A stretch of 64,000 nt of DNA from NCBI RefSeq assembly GCF_003286085.1, contig NW_020825321.1:620001-684000 (forward strand), in the 5' to 3' direction. This document shows positions 1-10,610 of this stretch, in pieces. Below the pieces are notes generated by a model that was given only the letters and a program-made list of their open reading frames with translations, was not told where the DNA came from and made no database searches. The DNA comes from Drosophila persimilis. Lineage: Eukaryota > Arthropoda > Insecta > Diptera > Drosophilidae. A program made the position numbers and the translations under genes. Each line of letters begins with the position of its first letter. Positions within the stretch are counted from its first letter, which is position 1.

Positions 1-140
1 TATGGCTGCGCTTTGACCGTGCGTTAACTCCTACGCTTTCCTCGAGAAAATGTATCCAAAGAAGTTCGGGAGTATGGGATGAGCTGAGATCTATCTGCAT
101 TAAAACACCAGTGGCTCCGTTAACAAGACCATCTGATGTA

Positions 141-232
141 CAGTGGGGAGCAAAACTGAGTACATGTTCGCAGACTTTGCACATAAATGCCCACAGAATG
201 AAAACGATCAAAGCAAATCAAACAATTTTTTT
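141..232 (+). repeat. Left terminal inverted repeat of Tc1-like element
   Basis: Matches the reverse complement of 1167-1258 almost base for base; a single mismatch near 217 and poly(T) length are the differences I see. The flanking TA at 139-140 is the target duplication. Transposase binding sites would lie here. Confidence 0.93.
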
Positions 233-381
233 TTCCTTTATTCAATAACAAATAATTAACAAAATTTCATAGTTAAACAAAAAAAAAAAATAATCCATAT
301 AACGTAGAAAAATTCAAAATGAATGGCACTCGTATGTACTCAGTTTTGCACTTTTGGCAAGTGCAATTTTGTTGTCTTTTT

Positions 382-878
382 TTAATATTTGCTCCATAGC
401 CCTTTATTTTTTATAACTGAAAGAATGCGTCTAGGCATACTCTCTACCAAATTATGCAAAATGTCGTGGGGAATTTTCGTCCACTCATAGTTTATTCTTT
501 GCCACAACATGTCGAAGTTAGTGGGAGAGGTATCATATTGTCCTAACCGTCGCTTCACGATTGACCACAAATTTTCAATCGGATTGAGGTCGGGACTTTG
601 TGGGGGCCACTCCATCAACTTAAAACTTTGACTCGAAAGCCATTCCTTAACCACCTTTGCTGTATGCTTGGGGTCTCCATCCTGCTGAAATGTTAGTTCA
701 GCCGACTGATATGAGCATACATCCACAAAGCTGGTAAGATGGGTTTGTAGAATAGCCGTAGAATTGTAGAATTAGCCGACTGGCTAATATTTAATGCTTT
801 TGCAATTTTTCGAGACAAGCAGCCGTTTTCAGTTAAAGTCTGGATTTTATTTTCAACTTCAAAAGGAGTTTTTTTCAT
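382..878 (-). pseudogene. Tc1-like transposase, internal deletion
   Basis: DDE transposase remnant. The N-terminus (693-878) has a Tc1 helix-turn-helix (ENKIQTLTENGCLSRKIAKA). The C-terminus (382-726) has QQDGDPKHTA, then 34 residues after its Asp the Glu of SPDLNPIENLW, matching the D34E spacing of Tc1 transposases. Tc1 transposases are about 340 aa. Here the second half of the DNA-binding region and the segment with the first catalytic Asp are missing, and the two halves lie in different frames around 735. The protein cannot be functional. Confidence 0.9.
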
Positions 879-1166
879 TTTTATTAAAGTTTAGGAACTC
901 TTCAATTAATAATGCATTTGATTGCACTGTTCTCACCAAGAGACTAGAATAGAATAAATGACTTATTTCTTTCTTTCTGCGATGATTTTGCTGCTTGATA
1001 ACTGTAAATCAAGATTCATTTGGCGATAACATAGATCAAAATAGAAATGTGCAAAAGTGAGTACATGCGAGTTGTTTTTGTTTTTTCGTTTTCTTTTCCC
1101 CCATTCTTTTGTTCTTTCTTTCTCTTTCACTTAAATGCATTCTGATTTGATAAAGCAATACTGAAA

Positions 1167-1258
1167 AAAAAAATTGTTTGTTTTGCTTTGATCGTTTTCA
1201 TTCTGTGGGCATTTATGTGCAAAGTCTGCGAACATGTACTCAGTTTTGCTCCCCACTG
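1167..1258 (-). repeat. Right terminal inverted repeat of Tc1-like element
   Basis: Reverse complement of the left repeat at 141-232, followed by the duplicated TA at 1259-1260. Confidence 0.93.
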
Positions 1259-2478
1259 TATCTACATTGACTGTCATCATATATTTAGCCGTGGTTTTGA
1301 GAACCAATGAAGTGCACAAGCCTTGTGTATTCAAAGTTTTGAAACTCTTAACAGAGTCCAGATATTTTGTTTTGATTTCTGGGTTAAGATGCTCGGCTTT
1401 GATGGAGTCTAAAGCTATTGAAGTATATTCTGCAGTCATAATCGATGATAGCTTCTCCTTATTGTACTTATCTGTCTCGCTATTGCTATAAAATAAGTGG
1501 ATCGCATCACTTGGAGCTTCACTGCCGTGAACTATTCGGTCCCTAAGCAACTGAATATCTTCTGACGTCATTACGGCCGATACCATGTTATTTAGTGCGG
1601 TTGCAAAAGGTTGGTCATCTCGCTGTCGCATTATCTCTGTAAGTTCGAAATACTTGAAGCCATCCCAGAGACTAGAGCCAACTATCGCACTGTATGGATT
1701 ATGCGCTCCTGATGAGGATTTGAATATCCAACGATCACCTACTGGACATAACTTAGATCGCCAAACACGATAACAGAAATGCCACCGAAAGGACTCTCGG
1801 GCCTTGAAAATATTTGTTTTAGGCGCATATCCAAATATGAAAACATTTTTCCATCGACCATAGAAATTTCGTCAATTATAAGAATTTTAAGATCAATAAA
1901 TCTTGAAAGCAAGGTATTTAACAAATCTGGACCCAATTGTTTACAAGCATGGTTGGATTGATTGAGAGGTAAAGAAAACATTGAGTGAAGTGTGGCACCT
2001 CCAATACCAAATGCAGCTTTTCCTGTGGGAGCACACAGCAGAACTTTAACAGTTTCGGGGTTATATCCTGGTGTACGATTAAACTCCTGGGCAATGGTCT
2101 GAAAAATTGTAGATATGGATCTACTCTTGCCGACGCCTGCGCCGCCACCTACAAACTCATTAAAAACTGCCTTATTTCTCACATTATGCAGGACATGGGT
2201 GAGATAGGTTTTTTGCTTCAAATTAAGCGATCTAATCAAATTAGCTAAAATATTAAGGGAAACAATACGAGGAAGCTTAATTAATCGAATACTTCTATCT
2301 TGATCCGCTGCCTGGTCATTCAAGTTCAAAACATTTATCTGGGAACTTATTTCTGGAATCGCTAAGCCATAAACTCCTCAGCTATTGCCTCATCAACTAC
2401 CTCTTCACCTTCCTCCCTATTCTCTTCGGCTTCCATGGCCCTCCTAAGCGCGTCTTCCAAATCTCCTAATGCATTGAA

Positions 2479-4140
2479 TTATTGGAAATTTGAATTTACC
2501 AAATCCTGATGATTATTATAAAGATCCTCGCAATTTACGCTCACTAAATCTTTCTCTTCATCCCTCCACGGATAAAACAGCATAGCTAATGCTCTAAAAT
2601 AGTTTGACCTATCTGTATTTATATTAAACCTCATATATCTTAAAATGGACGGCTTAGTTCTTTTCCTAATAAAACCACTATTATCGCGGAGAAGGATAAA
2701 AACTTCTGCTTGTGCCTCATTTTCTTCGTCCTCTTCATCATCTCTATTTTGGATAGTTCTTTTCCGACTTTTAGAAAATTCATAATTTGCTGCAAAATCG
2801 GCTAGACACAGGCCCTCAAGATCAGTTGGTCTTTGCTCATACCGCTCCAGCAATCCTTTGACGAATATGTCAGTGGACCTGATGCATATTTTGTAGGATG
2901 CTTGTGGATTTGAGCATTCGAACTCGTTGCTCTGGAGGGAAAGTATTTACTTGAAAACATTTGTTGCTAGTTCCGGACAACGGAATGCCTAGACAACAAT
3001 ATACGGCTTCCTGAGCAGATATCTCAGTGCCAGAAATAATTTTGTGACCGATATGCTGTAGCTTTTGTCTTATCGTATAATTTCCCCCTTGAACTTCTTT
3101 TGCCGCCTCGCGCATAAGCTTTGAAATACCCCTTTGGGTTTTATTTATATAATTTATTATATAGCTACAGCATGCAAAAGGGTCCAAAATGTATTGGATA
3201 TCCATATTGGCCCTTTGCATTGAAAGGATGTGTTTATTATAAGCATTAACGCAAATCTCAGCAAATGACCTTTTTAGAAAAATGTGTGGTTTCTTTAAAC
3301 CAGAAGAAATTGCATATTGCCTCCTCGTAATTGAGGCTCAATTGTTCGTGCGAAAGAAAGTTCTCAAATATGCTCAAGTGATCAATCAAATCAGAGGATT
3401 GATCAGAACTTAGTAGGTTTTGAATTTTCTTAAAATTTCCTTAGTGAAAATCAAGGTTTGGAGTTTCCTCCGGCAGTGGACTCAATATCTCCGTTTGGGG
3501 CATTGGAAGGTATGGAATACCGAATCTTCAAACTTTTTTTTCACTTTTATTGGCTTTTTTAAGACATGACATGTCCTTATGCCGATGCTTTTGGTATTAA
3601 ACATACGGAGCTAATTCACAGTCTGTGACATCTACTGTAATATGTTTGTTAATGAAGGCTATAACTGTTTAAATTGACTCTGTACTGGTTAAGTCCACTG
3701 CTGGGGCATCTTTCAGCCAAAACATGCCGTGAATATGGGGGGAACCTCTTTGTTGGAATTCAACACGCCAATAATATTTGATGACGAAGTTTTCCCCGAA
3801 AATGCCCTCCCGATTCCTCATAACTTTTAAAATCTCGCGATACCTATAATCGAAATACCTAGCACAAGTAACTGGATCTGCCCTGATAAGACGCTCCTTT
3901 TCGGTGTAGGGTAGATTCATTGCTTCTTCTTCGCTAATGATCTCCCTATCTACGGTTTTTTTTAGCAAAACAAGCAACTCTAGCCACCGCGTTTCAGCAG
4001 CAGACAGAGTAATGAAAAAAGTCGGCAGACCGAACTGACGAATCATGGCCATAACCTTCTCCTTTTCATCCTCCCAGTGAGCCGGAGACGATCAAATATC
4101 GCGAGGAACCCTATATCCCTCATCGTGGTTAATAAGCCCC
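2479..4140 (-). pseudogene. Helitron HUH Rep nuclease and linker, disrupted
   Basis: Replication initiator part of Rep-Hel, which nicks DNA to start rolling-circle movement. From the 5' side it shows SPAHWEDEKEKVMAMIRQFG, then FITLSAAE, then DPVTCARYFDYRYREI. The metal-binding HUH motif in GSPHIHGMFWL follows, with His-Ile-His at 3729-3737. The Helitron linker follows (MDIQYILDPFACCSYIINYI at 2870-3220, then the acidic and NYFRALAMLFYPWR segment at 2479-2853). A stop lies near 4100. The 3240-3660 stretch, which should hold the catalytic Tyr motif, is too frameshifted to read with confidence. Confidence 0.82.
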
Positions 4141-4285
4141 CTATGAAATTCTCAATAAGAGTGTTAGCTGCCGTTACTGCACTGGAAGTGCTCCGCTTAC
4201 GTAAGCTGTTCAAACATGAACATATTATCGTCAATACAATGCCACTTTCGGCCCCTTGCAGAATGTTTAAACATAAATAGATTAT

Positions 4286-4646
4286 TGTACACATTCACTC
4301 ATGTAACAACACCGATCTCTAAAGAAATCACATAAAGTCGACAAGTTATGACAGCACTGGTGTAAACAGAGATCTGTAACCCATTAATACGACAACAAAA
4401 CACAAGTGGAGAAAACACTTAACAAATGCGGTCCTAAAATAAAACTAATGTAAGCATGTACTCAAATAGACACCCTAAGTAAAGTGTATCCTCTGCGTAG
4501 GTCTAACGATAATTATAGACTACCAAATTGTACCTCCTACCTCATTGTCAAATCACATATAAGGCTCTGATTTTAAGAATAAAATTTAGTTTTGTATTTA
4601 TAACTCAACTCGCAAATGTCTAGACTTTTCTTTTAAGGTCTTAACA
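4286..4646 (+). repeat. LTR-like sequence of roo-like element, unit 1
   Basis: The candidate LTR ends CA at 4646 and is followed by TTTTGGTCCTTCGAGACTC, where a primer binding site would sit. Possible TG starts are 4286, 4302 and 4449, and I cannot choose between them because no intact 3' LTR is present. The matching sequence in unit 2 is only a duplicate and does not define the ends. Confidence 0.5.
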
Positions 4647-4807
4647 TTTTGGTCCTTCGAGACTCTCCGTTGTTTCCCCCCTGTGGTAAAAGCACGGAGT
4701 TAAACCAGCTTCCTTGAGACTGAACAAGTGTCTAGTTCACTGACAGCTAAAGGTAGCAAAATAAAAAACTTTGATTTCCCGCCTATAGGAAGGAACAGAG
4801 TATAAAA

Positions 4808-5030
4808 TAAATTAATGAAACGAGAGTTTCAATTAATAATTTGGAAAAATACGAGCTAAACAGGCTGTATTTTTAATAGATAACTGGGTATATCTATTGT
4901 GATCGGAGAATACAAAAAAAATAAATAAAAATTAATGAAACGGAAGTTTCAATTAATAATTTTGAAAAATACGAGCTGGACAGGCTGTATTTTAATAGAT
5001 AACGAAATATGTATATCTATCGTTTTCGAG
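4808..5030 (+). repeat. Two tandem leader repeats with stem-loops
   Basis: Two roughly 115 bp repeats. Each opens with ATTAATGAAAC, a short loop and GTTTCAATTAAT (a perfect-looking hairpin stem), then AATACGAGCT, CAGGCTGTATTTT and a TAGATAAC...TATATCTAT palindrome-like segment. The same pair is present in the duplicate at about 9460-9680. They lie between LTR and gag, so an RNA role such as packaging is possible but unproven. Confidence 0.7.
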
Positions 5031-5164
5031 GCCGGAACATCGAAAGAGAAAAAATAATAATCCGAAGCATCGAAAGTGCTTAATGGTTAGAATTAAAAAA
5101 AAAAGTGGCAAATAACTGTGACTGTGAAAAATTAATATATAAATGGGTTTGTGTGTGCCCACTG

Positions 5165-5345
5165 TGCCAGCAACAATAACTGCAGCGACAGGAAGATCAG
5201 CGACAGCGACTTAAGCAGAGGCAACACCAGCAGCAGCGACAGCGATATCAGCAGCAGCGACGTAAGCAGAGGCAACACCAGCAGCAGCAACAGCGGTATC
5301 AGCAGCAGCGACTTCAGCGGCGCAGTAACAACAACAGCAGAAGCA
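5165..5345 (+). repeat. AGC/CAG-rich low-complexity tract before gag
   Basis: Imperfect tandem repeat of AGCAGCGACAGCGA-type units in the leader, with near-copies of a block 'cagaggcaacaccagcagcagc'. It is readable as a serine-rich peptide, but it precedes the gag start at 5420. I treat it as leader repeat rather than a gene. It is duplicated at about 9820-10000. Confidence 0.7.
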
Positions 5346-5419
5346 GAATTCATCAGCTAAGTCTCATATTTCAAATTGTTTTTAAGCCTAATTAAGTAAA
5401 AAAAAAAAATTAAACTAAG

Positions 5420-6443
5420 ATGTTGTCGGAACAAATAGTTAAGCTATTAGAGGCTCAAGCAGCGATAGCAAGGGAGATTAAGCTGAAGCTGTTAGGAAGT
5501 TAGGAGACCTTAAAAACAAAGTTACAGGCAATAATTCTGCACTGTTAACATATGGAGTAGTCGATCATGACTACTATAACCGACAGCAGTACAAAAAAAT
5601 GATTCAAAATATAGAGGACATACATAAAAAGTATGTAGAGTCAAAAAATAATGAAACATTAACGAAAGGGAAGGTAGAAAAAACAAAGTTACAATCAGTG
5701 GAGACTGGAACTTTGAAGGAAGACATAGAGCCCAAAATTGACAATAGCATAGAAAACGTATCTGAGGAAATCGACAGAATAGTGGAAAACCTGAAGACAT
5801 ATTTAGATCAAACCATGCAGAGGTTTGATCAGGCTAAACTGGGAGAGTGTAGAATGAGAAAGGAAAAAATTGAGTTCCTCAGTAAAAAACTGAGATCAAA
5901 AATTGAGGAGTATTATCATAGCTATGGAACAAACGACAGCTTCGACAATCAGATCGGGATTTGGAATTTGATTTTCAAAGCATGTTGAGCAACCTAGAAG
6001 TTAGGATCCAAACCATAGCTGAAGAAAACAGCATGGATACTAAAGGGGCAACCGTAAAAAAAGAAGGTATCGATTTGCCTGATCTTCCGTAAGTACCGGA
6101 AGTACCCACATTCTCGGGCGAAGAAAAAGAGTGGGACGGCTTTTCACAAATATTTTGTGAATTAATTCATAACAGAGATAGTCTGAGTACATCTCTAAAA
6201 TTCAATTATTTGAAAATCGCGATAAAGGGTGAGGCACGGAGTATGGTAGCTCACCTTTTAACTGGGCCGCTGGAGAATTATAATGCCGCTTGGGAATTGC
6301 TGACCAAGCGGTATGAAAATAAGCGAAAAATTTTTTCGGATCAGCTGAATCGTTTACTACACTTACCAATGCTAGATCACGATTCAGCGAAACATAATAA
6401 ATGGTTTTCTGATTCTATAAATGAGTCAATACATTTAATTAAA
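5420..6443 (+). pseudogene. BEL/Pao gag, disrupted, unit 1
   Basis: Structural capsid protein relic. It starts MLSEQIVKLLEAQAAIARE at 5420 and hits a stop at 5502 caused by a frameshift. It continues in another frame as a charged, probably coiled-coil region (IEDIHKKYVESKNNE, EEIDRIVENLKTYL), breaks again near 5955, and resumes with VPTFSGEEKEWDGFSQIF and ARSMVAHLLTG, ending AAWELLTKRYENKRKI. That last part matches the BEL/Pao gag domain in pattern. The frame ends at 6458 inside the junction with Helitron copy 2. Confidence 0.75.
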
Positions 6444-8938
6444 TTGGACATAACTTAGATCGCCAAACACGATAACAGAAATGCCACCGAAAGGACTCTC
6501 GGGCCTTGAAAATATTTGTTTTAGGCGCATATCCAAATATGAAAACATTTTTCCATCGACCATAGAAATTTCGTCAATTATAAGAATTTTAAGATCAATA
6601 AATCTTGAAAGCAAGGTATTTAACAAATCTGGACCCAATTGTTTACAAGCATGGTTGGATTGATTGAGAGGTAAAGAAAACATTGAGTGAAGTGTGGCAC
6701 CTCCAATACCAAATGCAGCTTTTCCTGTGGGAGCACACAGCAGAACTTTAACAGTTTCGGGGTTATATCCTGGTGTACGATTAAACTCCTGGGCAATGGT
6801 CTGAAAAATTGTAGATATGGTTCTACTCTTGCCGACGCCTGCGCCGCCACCTACAAATAGGTTTTTTGCTTCAAATTAAGCGATCTAATCAAATTAGCTA
6901 AAATATTAAGGGAAACAATAGGAGGAAGCTTAATTAATCGAATACTTCTATCTTGATCCGCTGCCTGGTCATTCAAGTTCAAAACATTTATCTGGGAACT
7001 TATTTCTGGAATCGCTAAGCCATAAACTCCTCAGCTATTGCCTCATCAACTACCTCTTCACCTTCCTCCCTATTCTCTTCGGCTTCCATGGCCCTCCTAA
7101 GCGCGTCTTCCAAATCTCCTAATGCATTGAATTATTGGAAATTTGAATTTACCAAATCCTGATGATTATTATAAAGATCCTCGCAATTTACGCTCACTAA
7201 ATCTTTCTCTTCATCCCTCCACGGATAAAACAGCATAGCTAATGCTCTAAAATAGTTTGACCTATCTGTATTTATATTAAACCTCATATATTTTAAAATG
7301 GACGGCTTAGTTCTTTTCCTAATAAAACCACTATTATCGCGGAGAAGGATAAAAACTTCTCCTTGTGCCTCATTTTCTTCGTCCTCTTCATCATCTCTAT
7401 TTTGGATAGTTCTTTTCCCGCTTTTAGAAAATTCATAATTTGCTGCAAAATCGGCTAGACACAGGCCCTCAAGATCAGTTGGTCTTTGCTCATACCGCTC
7501 CAGCAATCCTTTGACGAATATGTCAGTGGACCTGATGCATATTTTGTAGGATGCTTGTGGATTTGAGCATTCGAACTCGTTGCTCTGGAGGGAAAGTATT
7601 TACTTGAAAACATTTGTTGCTAGTTCCGGACAACGGAATGCCTAGACAACAATATACGGCTTCCTGAGCAGATATCTCAGTGCCAGAAATAATTTTGTGA
7701 CCGATATGCTGTAGCTTTTGTCTTATCGTATAATTTCCCCCTTGAACTTCTTTTGCCGCCTCGCGCATAAGCTTTGAAATACCCCTTTGGGTTTTATTTA
7801 TATAATTTATTATATAGCTACAGCATGCAAAAGGGTCCAAAATGTATTGGATATCCATATTGGCCCTTTGCATTGAAAGGATGTGTTTATTATAAGCATT
7901 AACGCAAATCTCAGCAAATGACCTTTTTAGAAAAATGTGTGGTTTCTTTAAACCAGAAGAAATTGCATATTGCCTCCTCGTAATTGAGGCTCAATTGTTC
8001 GTGCGAAAGAAAGTTCTCAAATATGCTCAAGTGATCAATCAAATCAAAGGATTGATCAGAACTTAGTAGGTCTTAAATTTTCTTAAAATTTCCTTGGTGA
8101 AAATCAAGGTTTGGAGTTTCCTCCGGCAGTGGACTCAATATCTCCGTTTGGGGCATTGGAAGGTATGGAATACCGAATCTTCAAACTTTTTTTTCACTTT
8201 TATTGGCTTTTTTAAGACATGACATGTCCTTATGCCGATGCTTTTGGTATTAAACATACGGAGCTAATTCACAGTCTGTGACATCTACTGTAATATGTTT
8301 GTTAATGAAGGCTATAACTGTTTAAATTGACTCTGTACTGGTTAAGTCCACTGCTGGGGCATCTTTCAGCCAAAACATGCCGTGAATATGGGGGGAACCT
8401 CTTTGTTGGAATTCAACACGCCAATAATATTTGATGACGAAGTTTTCCCCGAAAATGCCCTCCCGATTCCTCATAACTTTTAAAATCTCGCGATACCTAT
8501 AATCGAAATACCTAGCACAAGTAACTGGATCTGCCCTGATAAGACGCTCCTTTTCGGTGTAGGGTAGATTCATTGCATCTTCTTCGCTAATGATCTCCCT
8601 ATCTACGGTTTTTTTTGAGCAAAACAAGCAACTCTAGCCACCGCGTTTCAGCAGCAGACAGAGTAATGAAAAAGTCGGCAGACCGAACTGACGAATCATG
8701 GCCATAACCTTCTCCTTTTCATCCTCCCAGTGAGCCGGAGACGATCAAATATCGCGAGGAACCCTATATCCCTCATCGTGGTTAATAAGCCCCCTATGAA
8801 ATTCTCAATAAGAGTGTCAGCTGCCGTTACTGCACTGGAAGTGCTCCGCTTACGTAAGCTGTTCAAACATGAACATATTATCGTCAATACAATGCCACTT
8901 TCGGCCCCTTGCAGAATGTTTAAACATAAATAGATTAT
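6444..8938 (-). pseudogene. Helitron Rep-Hel relic, copy 2
   Basis: Duplicate of 1742-4285. It carries the same helicase piece (Walker A at 6825-6851, Walker B-like IIDEISMVDG), linker segments (7132-7506, 7523-7873) and the Rep HUH motif (His-Ile-His at 8382-8390). It differs by a 49 bp deletion just upstream of Walker A near 6856, and by a small indel near 8620 that removes the start of the Rep open frame. The helicase C-terminus after VIVFGDL is absent because the unit begins there. It is inactive. Confidence 0.85.
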
Positions 8939-9299
8939 TGTACACATTCACTCATGTAACAACACCGATCTCTAAAGAAATCACATAAAGTCGACAAGTT
9001 ATGACAGCACTGGTGTAAACAGAGATCTGTAACCCATTAATACGACAACAAAACACAAGTGGAGAAAACACTTAACAAATGCGGTCCTAAAATAAAACTA
9101 ATGTAAGCATGTACTCAAATAGACACCCTAAGTAAAGTGTATCCTCTGCGTAGGTCTAACGATAATTATAGACTACCAAATTGTACCTCCTACCTCATTG
9201 TCAAATCACATATAAGGCTCTGATTTTAAGAATAAAATTTAGTTTTGTATTTATAACTCAACTCGCAAATGTCTAGACTTTTCTTTTAAGGTCTTGACA
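8939..9299 (+). repeat. LTR-like sequence of roo-like element, unit 2
   Basis: Same sequence as 4286-4646 with an A-to-G change near the end (ttgaca instead of ttaaca). The 5' limit is uncertain, as in unit 1. Confidence 0.5.
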
Positions 9300-10073
9300 T
9301 TTTGGTCCTTCGAGACTCTCCGTTGTTTCCCCCCTGTGGTAAGAGCACGGAGTTAAACCAGCTTCCTTGAGACTGAAAAAGGGTCTAGTTCACTGACAGC
9401 TAAAGGTAGCAAAATAAAAAACTTTGATTTCCGCCTATAGGAAGGAACAGAGTATAAAATAAATTAATGAAACGAGAGTTTCAATTAATAATTTGGAAAA
9501 ATACGAGCTAAACAGGCTGTATTTTTAATAGATAACTGGGTATATCTATTGTGATCGGAGAATACAAAAAAAATAAATAAAAATTAATGAAACGGAAGTT
9601 TCAATTAATAATTTTGAAAAATACGAGCTGGACAGGCTGTATTTTAATAGATAACGAAATATGTATATCTATCGTTTTCGAGGCCGTAACATCGAAAGAG
9701 AAAAAATAATAATCCGAAGCATCGAAAGTGCTTAATGGTTAGAATTAAAAAAAAAAGTGGCAAATAACTGTGACTGTGAAAAATAAATATATAAATGGGT
9801 TTGTGTGTGCCCACTGTGCCAGCAACAATAACTGCAGCGACAGGAAGATCAGCGACAGCGACTTAAGCAGAGGCAACACCAGCAGCAGCGACAGCGATAT
9901 CAGCAGCAGCGACGTAAGCAGAGGCAACACCAGCAGCAGCAACAGCGGTATCAGCAGCAGCGACTTCAGCGGCGCAGTAACAACAACAGCAGAAGCAGAA
10001 TTCATCAGCTAAGTCTCATATTTCAAATTGTTTTTAAGCCTAATTAAGTAAAAAAAAAAAAAATTAAACTAAG

Positions 10074-10610
10074 ATGTTGTCGGAACAAATAGTTAAGCTA
10101 TTAGAGGCTCAAGCAGCGATAGCAAGGGAGATTAAGCTGAAGCTGTTAGGAAGTTAGGAGACCTTAAAAACAAAGTTACAGGCAATAATTCTGCACTGTT
10201 AACATATGGAGTAGTCGATCATGACTACTATAACCGACAGCAGTACAAAAAAATGATTCAAAATATAGAGGACATACATAAAAAGTATGTAGAGTCAAAA
10301 AATAATGAAACATTAACGAAAGGGAAGGTAGAAAAAACAAAGTTACAATCAGTGGAGACTGGAACTTTGAAGGAAGACATAGAGCCCAAAATTGACAATA
10401 GCATAGAAAACGTATCTGAGGAAATCGACAGAATAGTGGAAAACCTGAAGACATATTTAGATCAAACCATGCAGAGGTTTGATCAGGCTAAACTGGGAGA
10501 GTGTAGAATGAGAAAGGAAAAAATTGAGTTCCTCAGTAAAAAACTGAGTTCAAAAATTGAGGAGTATTATCATAGCTATGGAACAAACGACAGCTTCGAC
10601 AATCAGATCG
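10074..10610 (+). pseudogene. BEL/Pao gag N-terminal fragment, unit 2
   Basis: Start MLSEQIVK at 10074 with the same early frameshift and stop as unit 1, then the charged coiled-coil-like region open at 10253-10610. Truncated by the neighbouring sequence before the conserved gag domain. The shared early frameshift shows that the gene was already broken when the unit was duplicated. Confidence 0.72.

Larger units (their letters stand above)
141..1258 (-). mobile_element. Internally deleted Tc1-like DNA transposon
   Basis: Cut-and-paste transposon of 1118 bp. Terminal inverted repeats of about 92 bp start CAGTGGGGAGCAAAACTGAG at 141 and end with the reverse complement at 1258. The target TA is duplicated at 139-140 and 1259-1260, the Tc1/mariner signature. 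Transposase remnants lie inside on the minus strand, but most of the catalytic domain is missing, so it would depend on another copy for movement. It interrupts the Helitron helicase, so it inserted later than the Helitron. Confidence 0.93.
1..2350 (-). pseudogene. PIF1-type helicase domain of Helitron, disrupted
   Basis: ATP-dependent DNA helicase part of the Rep-Hel protein, which unwinds DNA during rolling-circle transposition. The Walker A segment GGGAGVGKS is encoded at 2123-2149, followed by CAPTGKAA and the Walker B-like IIDEISMVDG. The frame breaks near 1745 just after the VIVFGDL strand and resumes as VGDRWIFK at 1631-1745. It continues through 1261 and then, beyond the inserted Tc1-like element, resumes at 138-1 with a PIF1 C-terminal segment (DGLVNGATGV). 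The two flanks join smoothly once the inserted element and one TA are ignored. The C-terminus lies outside the window. Confidence 0.82.
1..4285 (-). mobile_element. Helitron (Rep-Hel) relic, copy 1
   Basis: Rolling-circle transposon remnant. Read on the minus strand it gives, in order, a HUH Rep nuclease segment (about 4140-3669), the Helitron linker (about 3220-2479) and a PIF1-type helicase (about 2350 to 1). The helicase runs off the left edge of the window and is split by a Tc1-like element at 141-1258. The reading frame is broken by several stops and frameshifts, so it is inactive. The right edge abuts an LTR near 4286, which cuts away the N-terminal zinc-finger part. No Helitron terminal hairpin or CTAG end is seen. 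Helitron versus Helentron is not settled from these domains alone. Confidence 0.85.
4286..6443 (+). mobile_element. BEL/Pao (roo-like) 5' half, unit 1
   Basis: 5' part of an LTR retrotransposon: LTR-like sequence, a leader with tandem stem-loops and an AGC-rich repeat, then a broken gag ending at the junction with the second Helitron copy. The gag C-terminal half resembles the BEL/Pao gag domain (DUF1759-like). The AGC/CAG-rich leader recalls the Drosophila roo element, but I cannot confirm a family name. No pol or 3' LTR follows. Confidence 0.72.
1742..10610. repeat. Tandem duplication of Helitron/BEL composite (about 4.7 kb unit)
   Basis: The segment 1742-5957 reappears as 6444-10610 in the same orientation and order, with only scattered substitutions and small indels by eye. 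The offset is about 4702 at the start and about 4653 after a 49 bp deletion in the second copy near 6856. The first unit carries extra gag sequence (5957-6443) before the second begins. Both share 'ggacataacttag' at the left junction (1743 and 6446), with 'tgg' as likely microhomology. The second unit is cut at 10610 by unrelated DNA. Confidence 0.92.
8939..10610 (+). mobile_element. BEL/Pao (roo-like) 5' part, unit 2
   Basis: Duplicate of 4286-5957: LTR-like part to 9299, stem-loop pair, AGC-rich leader, and the first part of gag. It is cut at about 10610, after the segment reading NDSFDNQIG, by unrelated sequence starting TGTAGTAGCC. It differs from unit 1 by isolated substitutions and poly(A) length. 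Confidence 0.75.

Noticed and set aside
1739..2329. Host PIF1 helicase gene
   Set aside because: It is in frame order with Helitron linker and HUH Rep segments on the same strand, so it is the Helitron helicase domain.
4808..5030. CRISPR-like repeats
   Set aside because: Only two long repeats with hairpins in an eukaryotic retrotransposon leader; no spacer pattern or cas genes.
5132..5360. Serine-rich or leucine-rich small proteins on either strand of the AGC tract
   Set aside because: Both are products of a CAG/AGC repeat in a retrotransposon leader; no start context and duplicated with the element.
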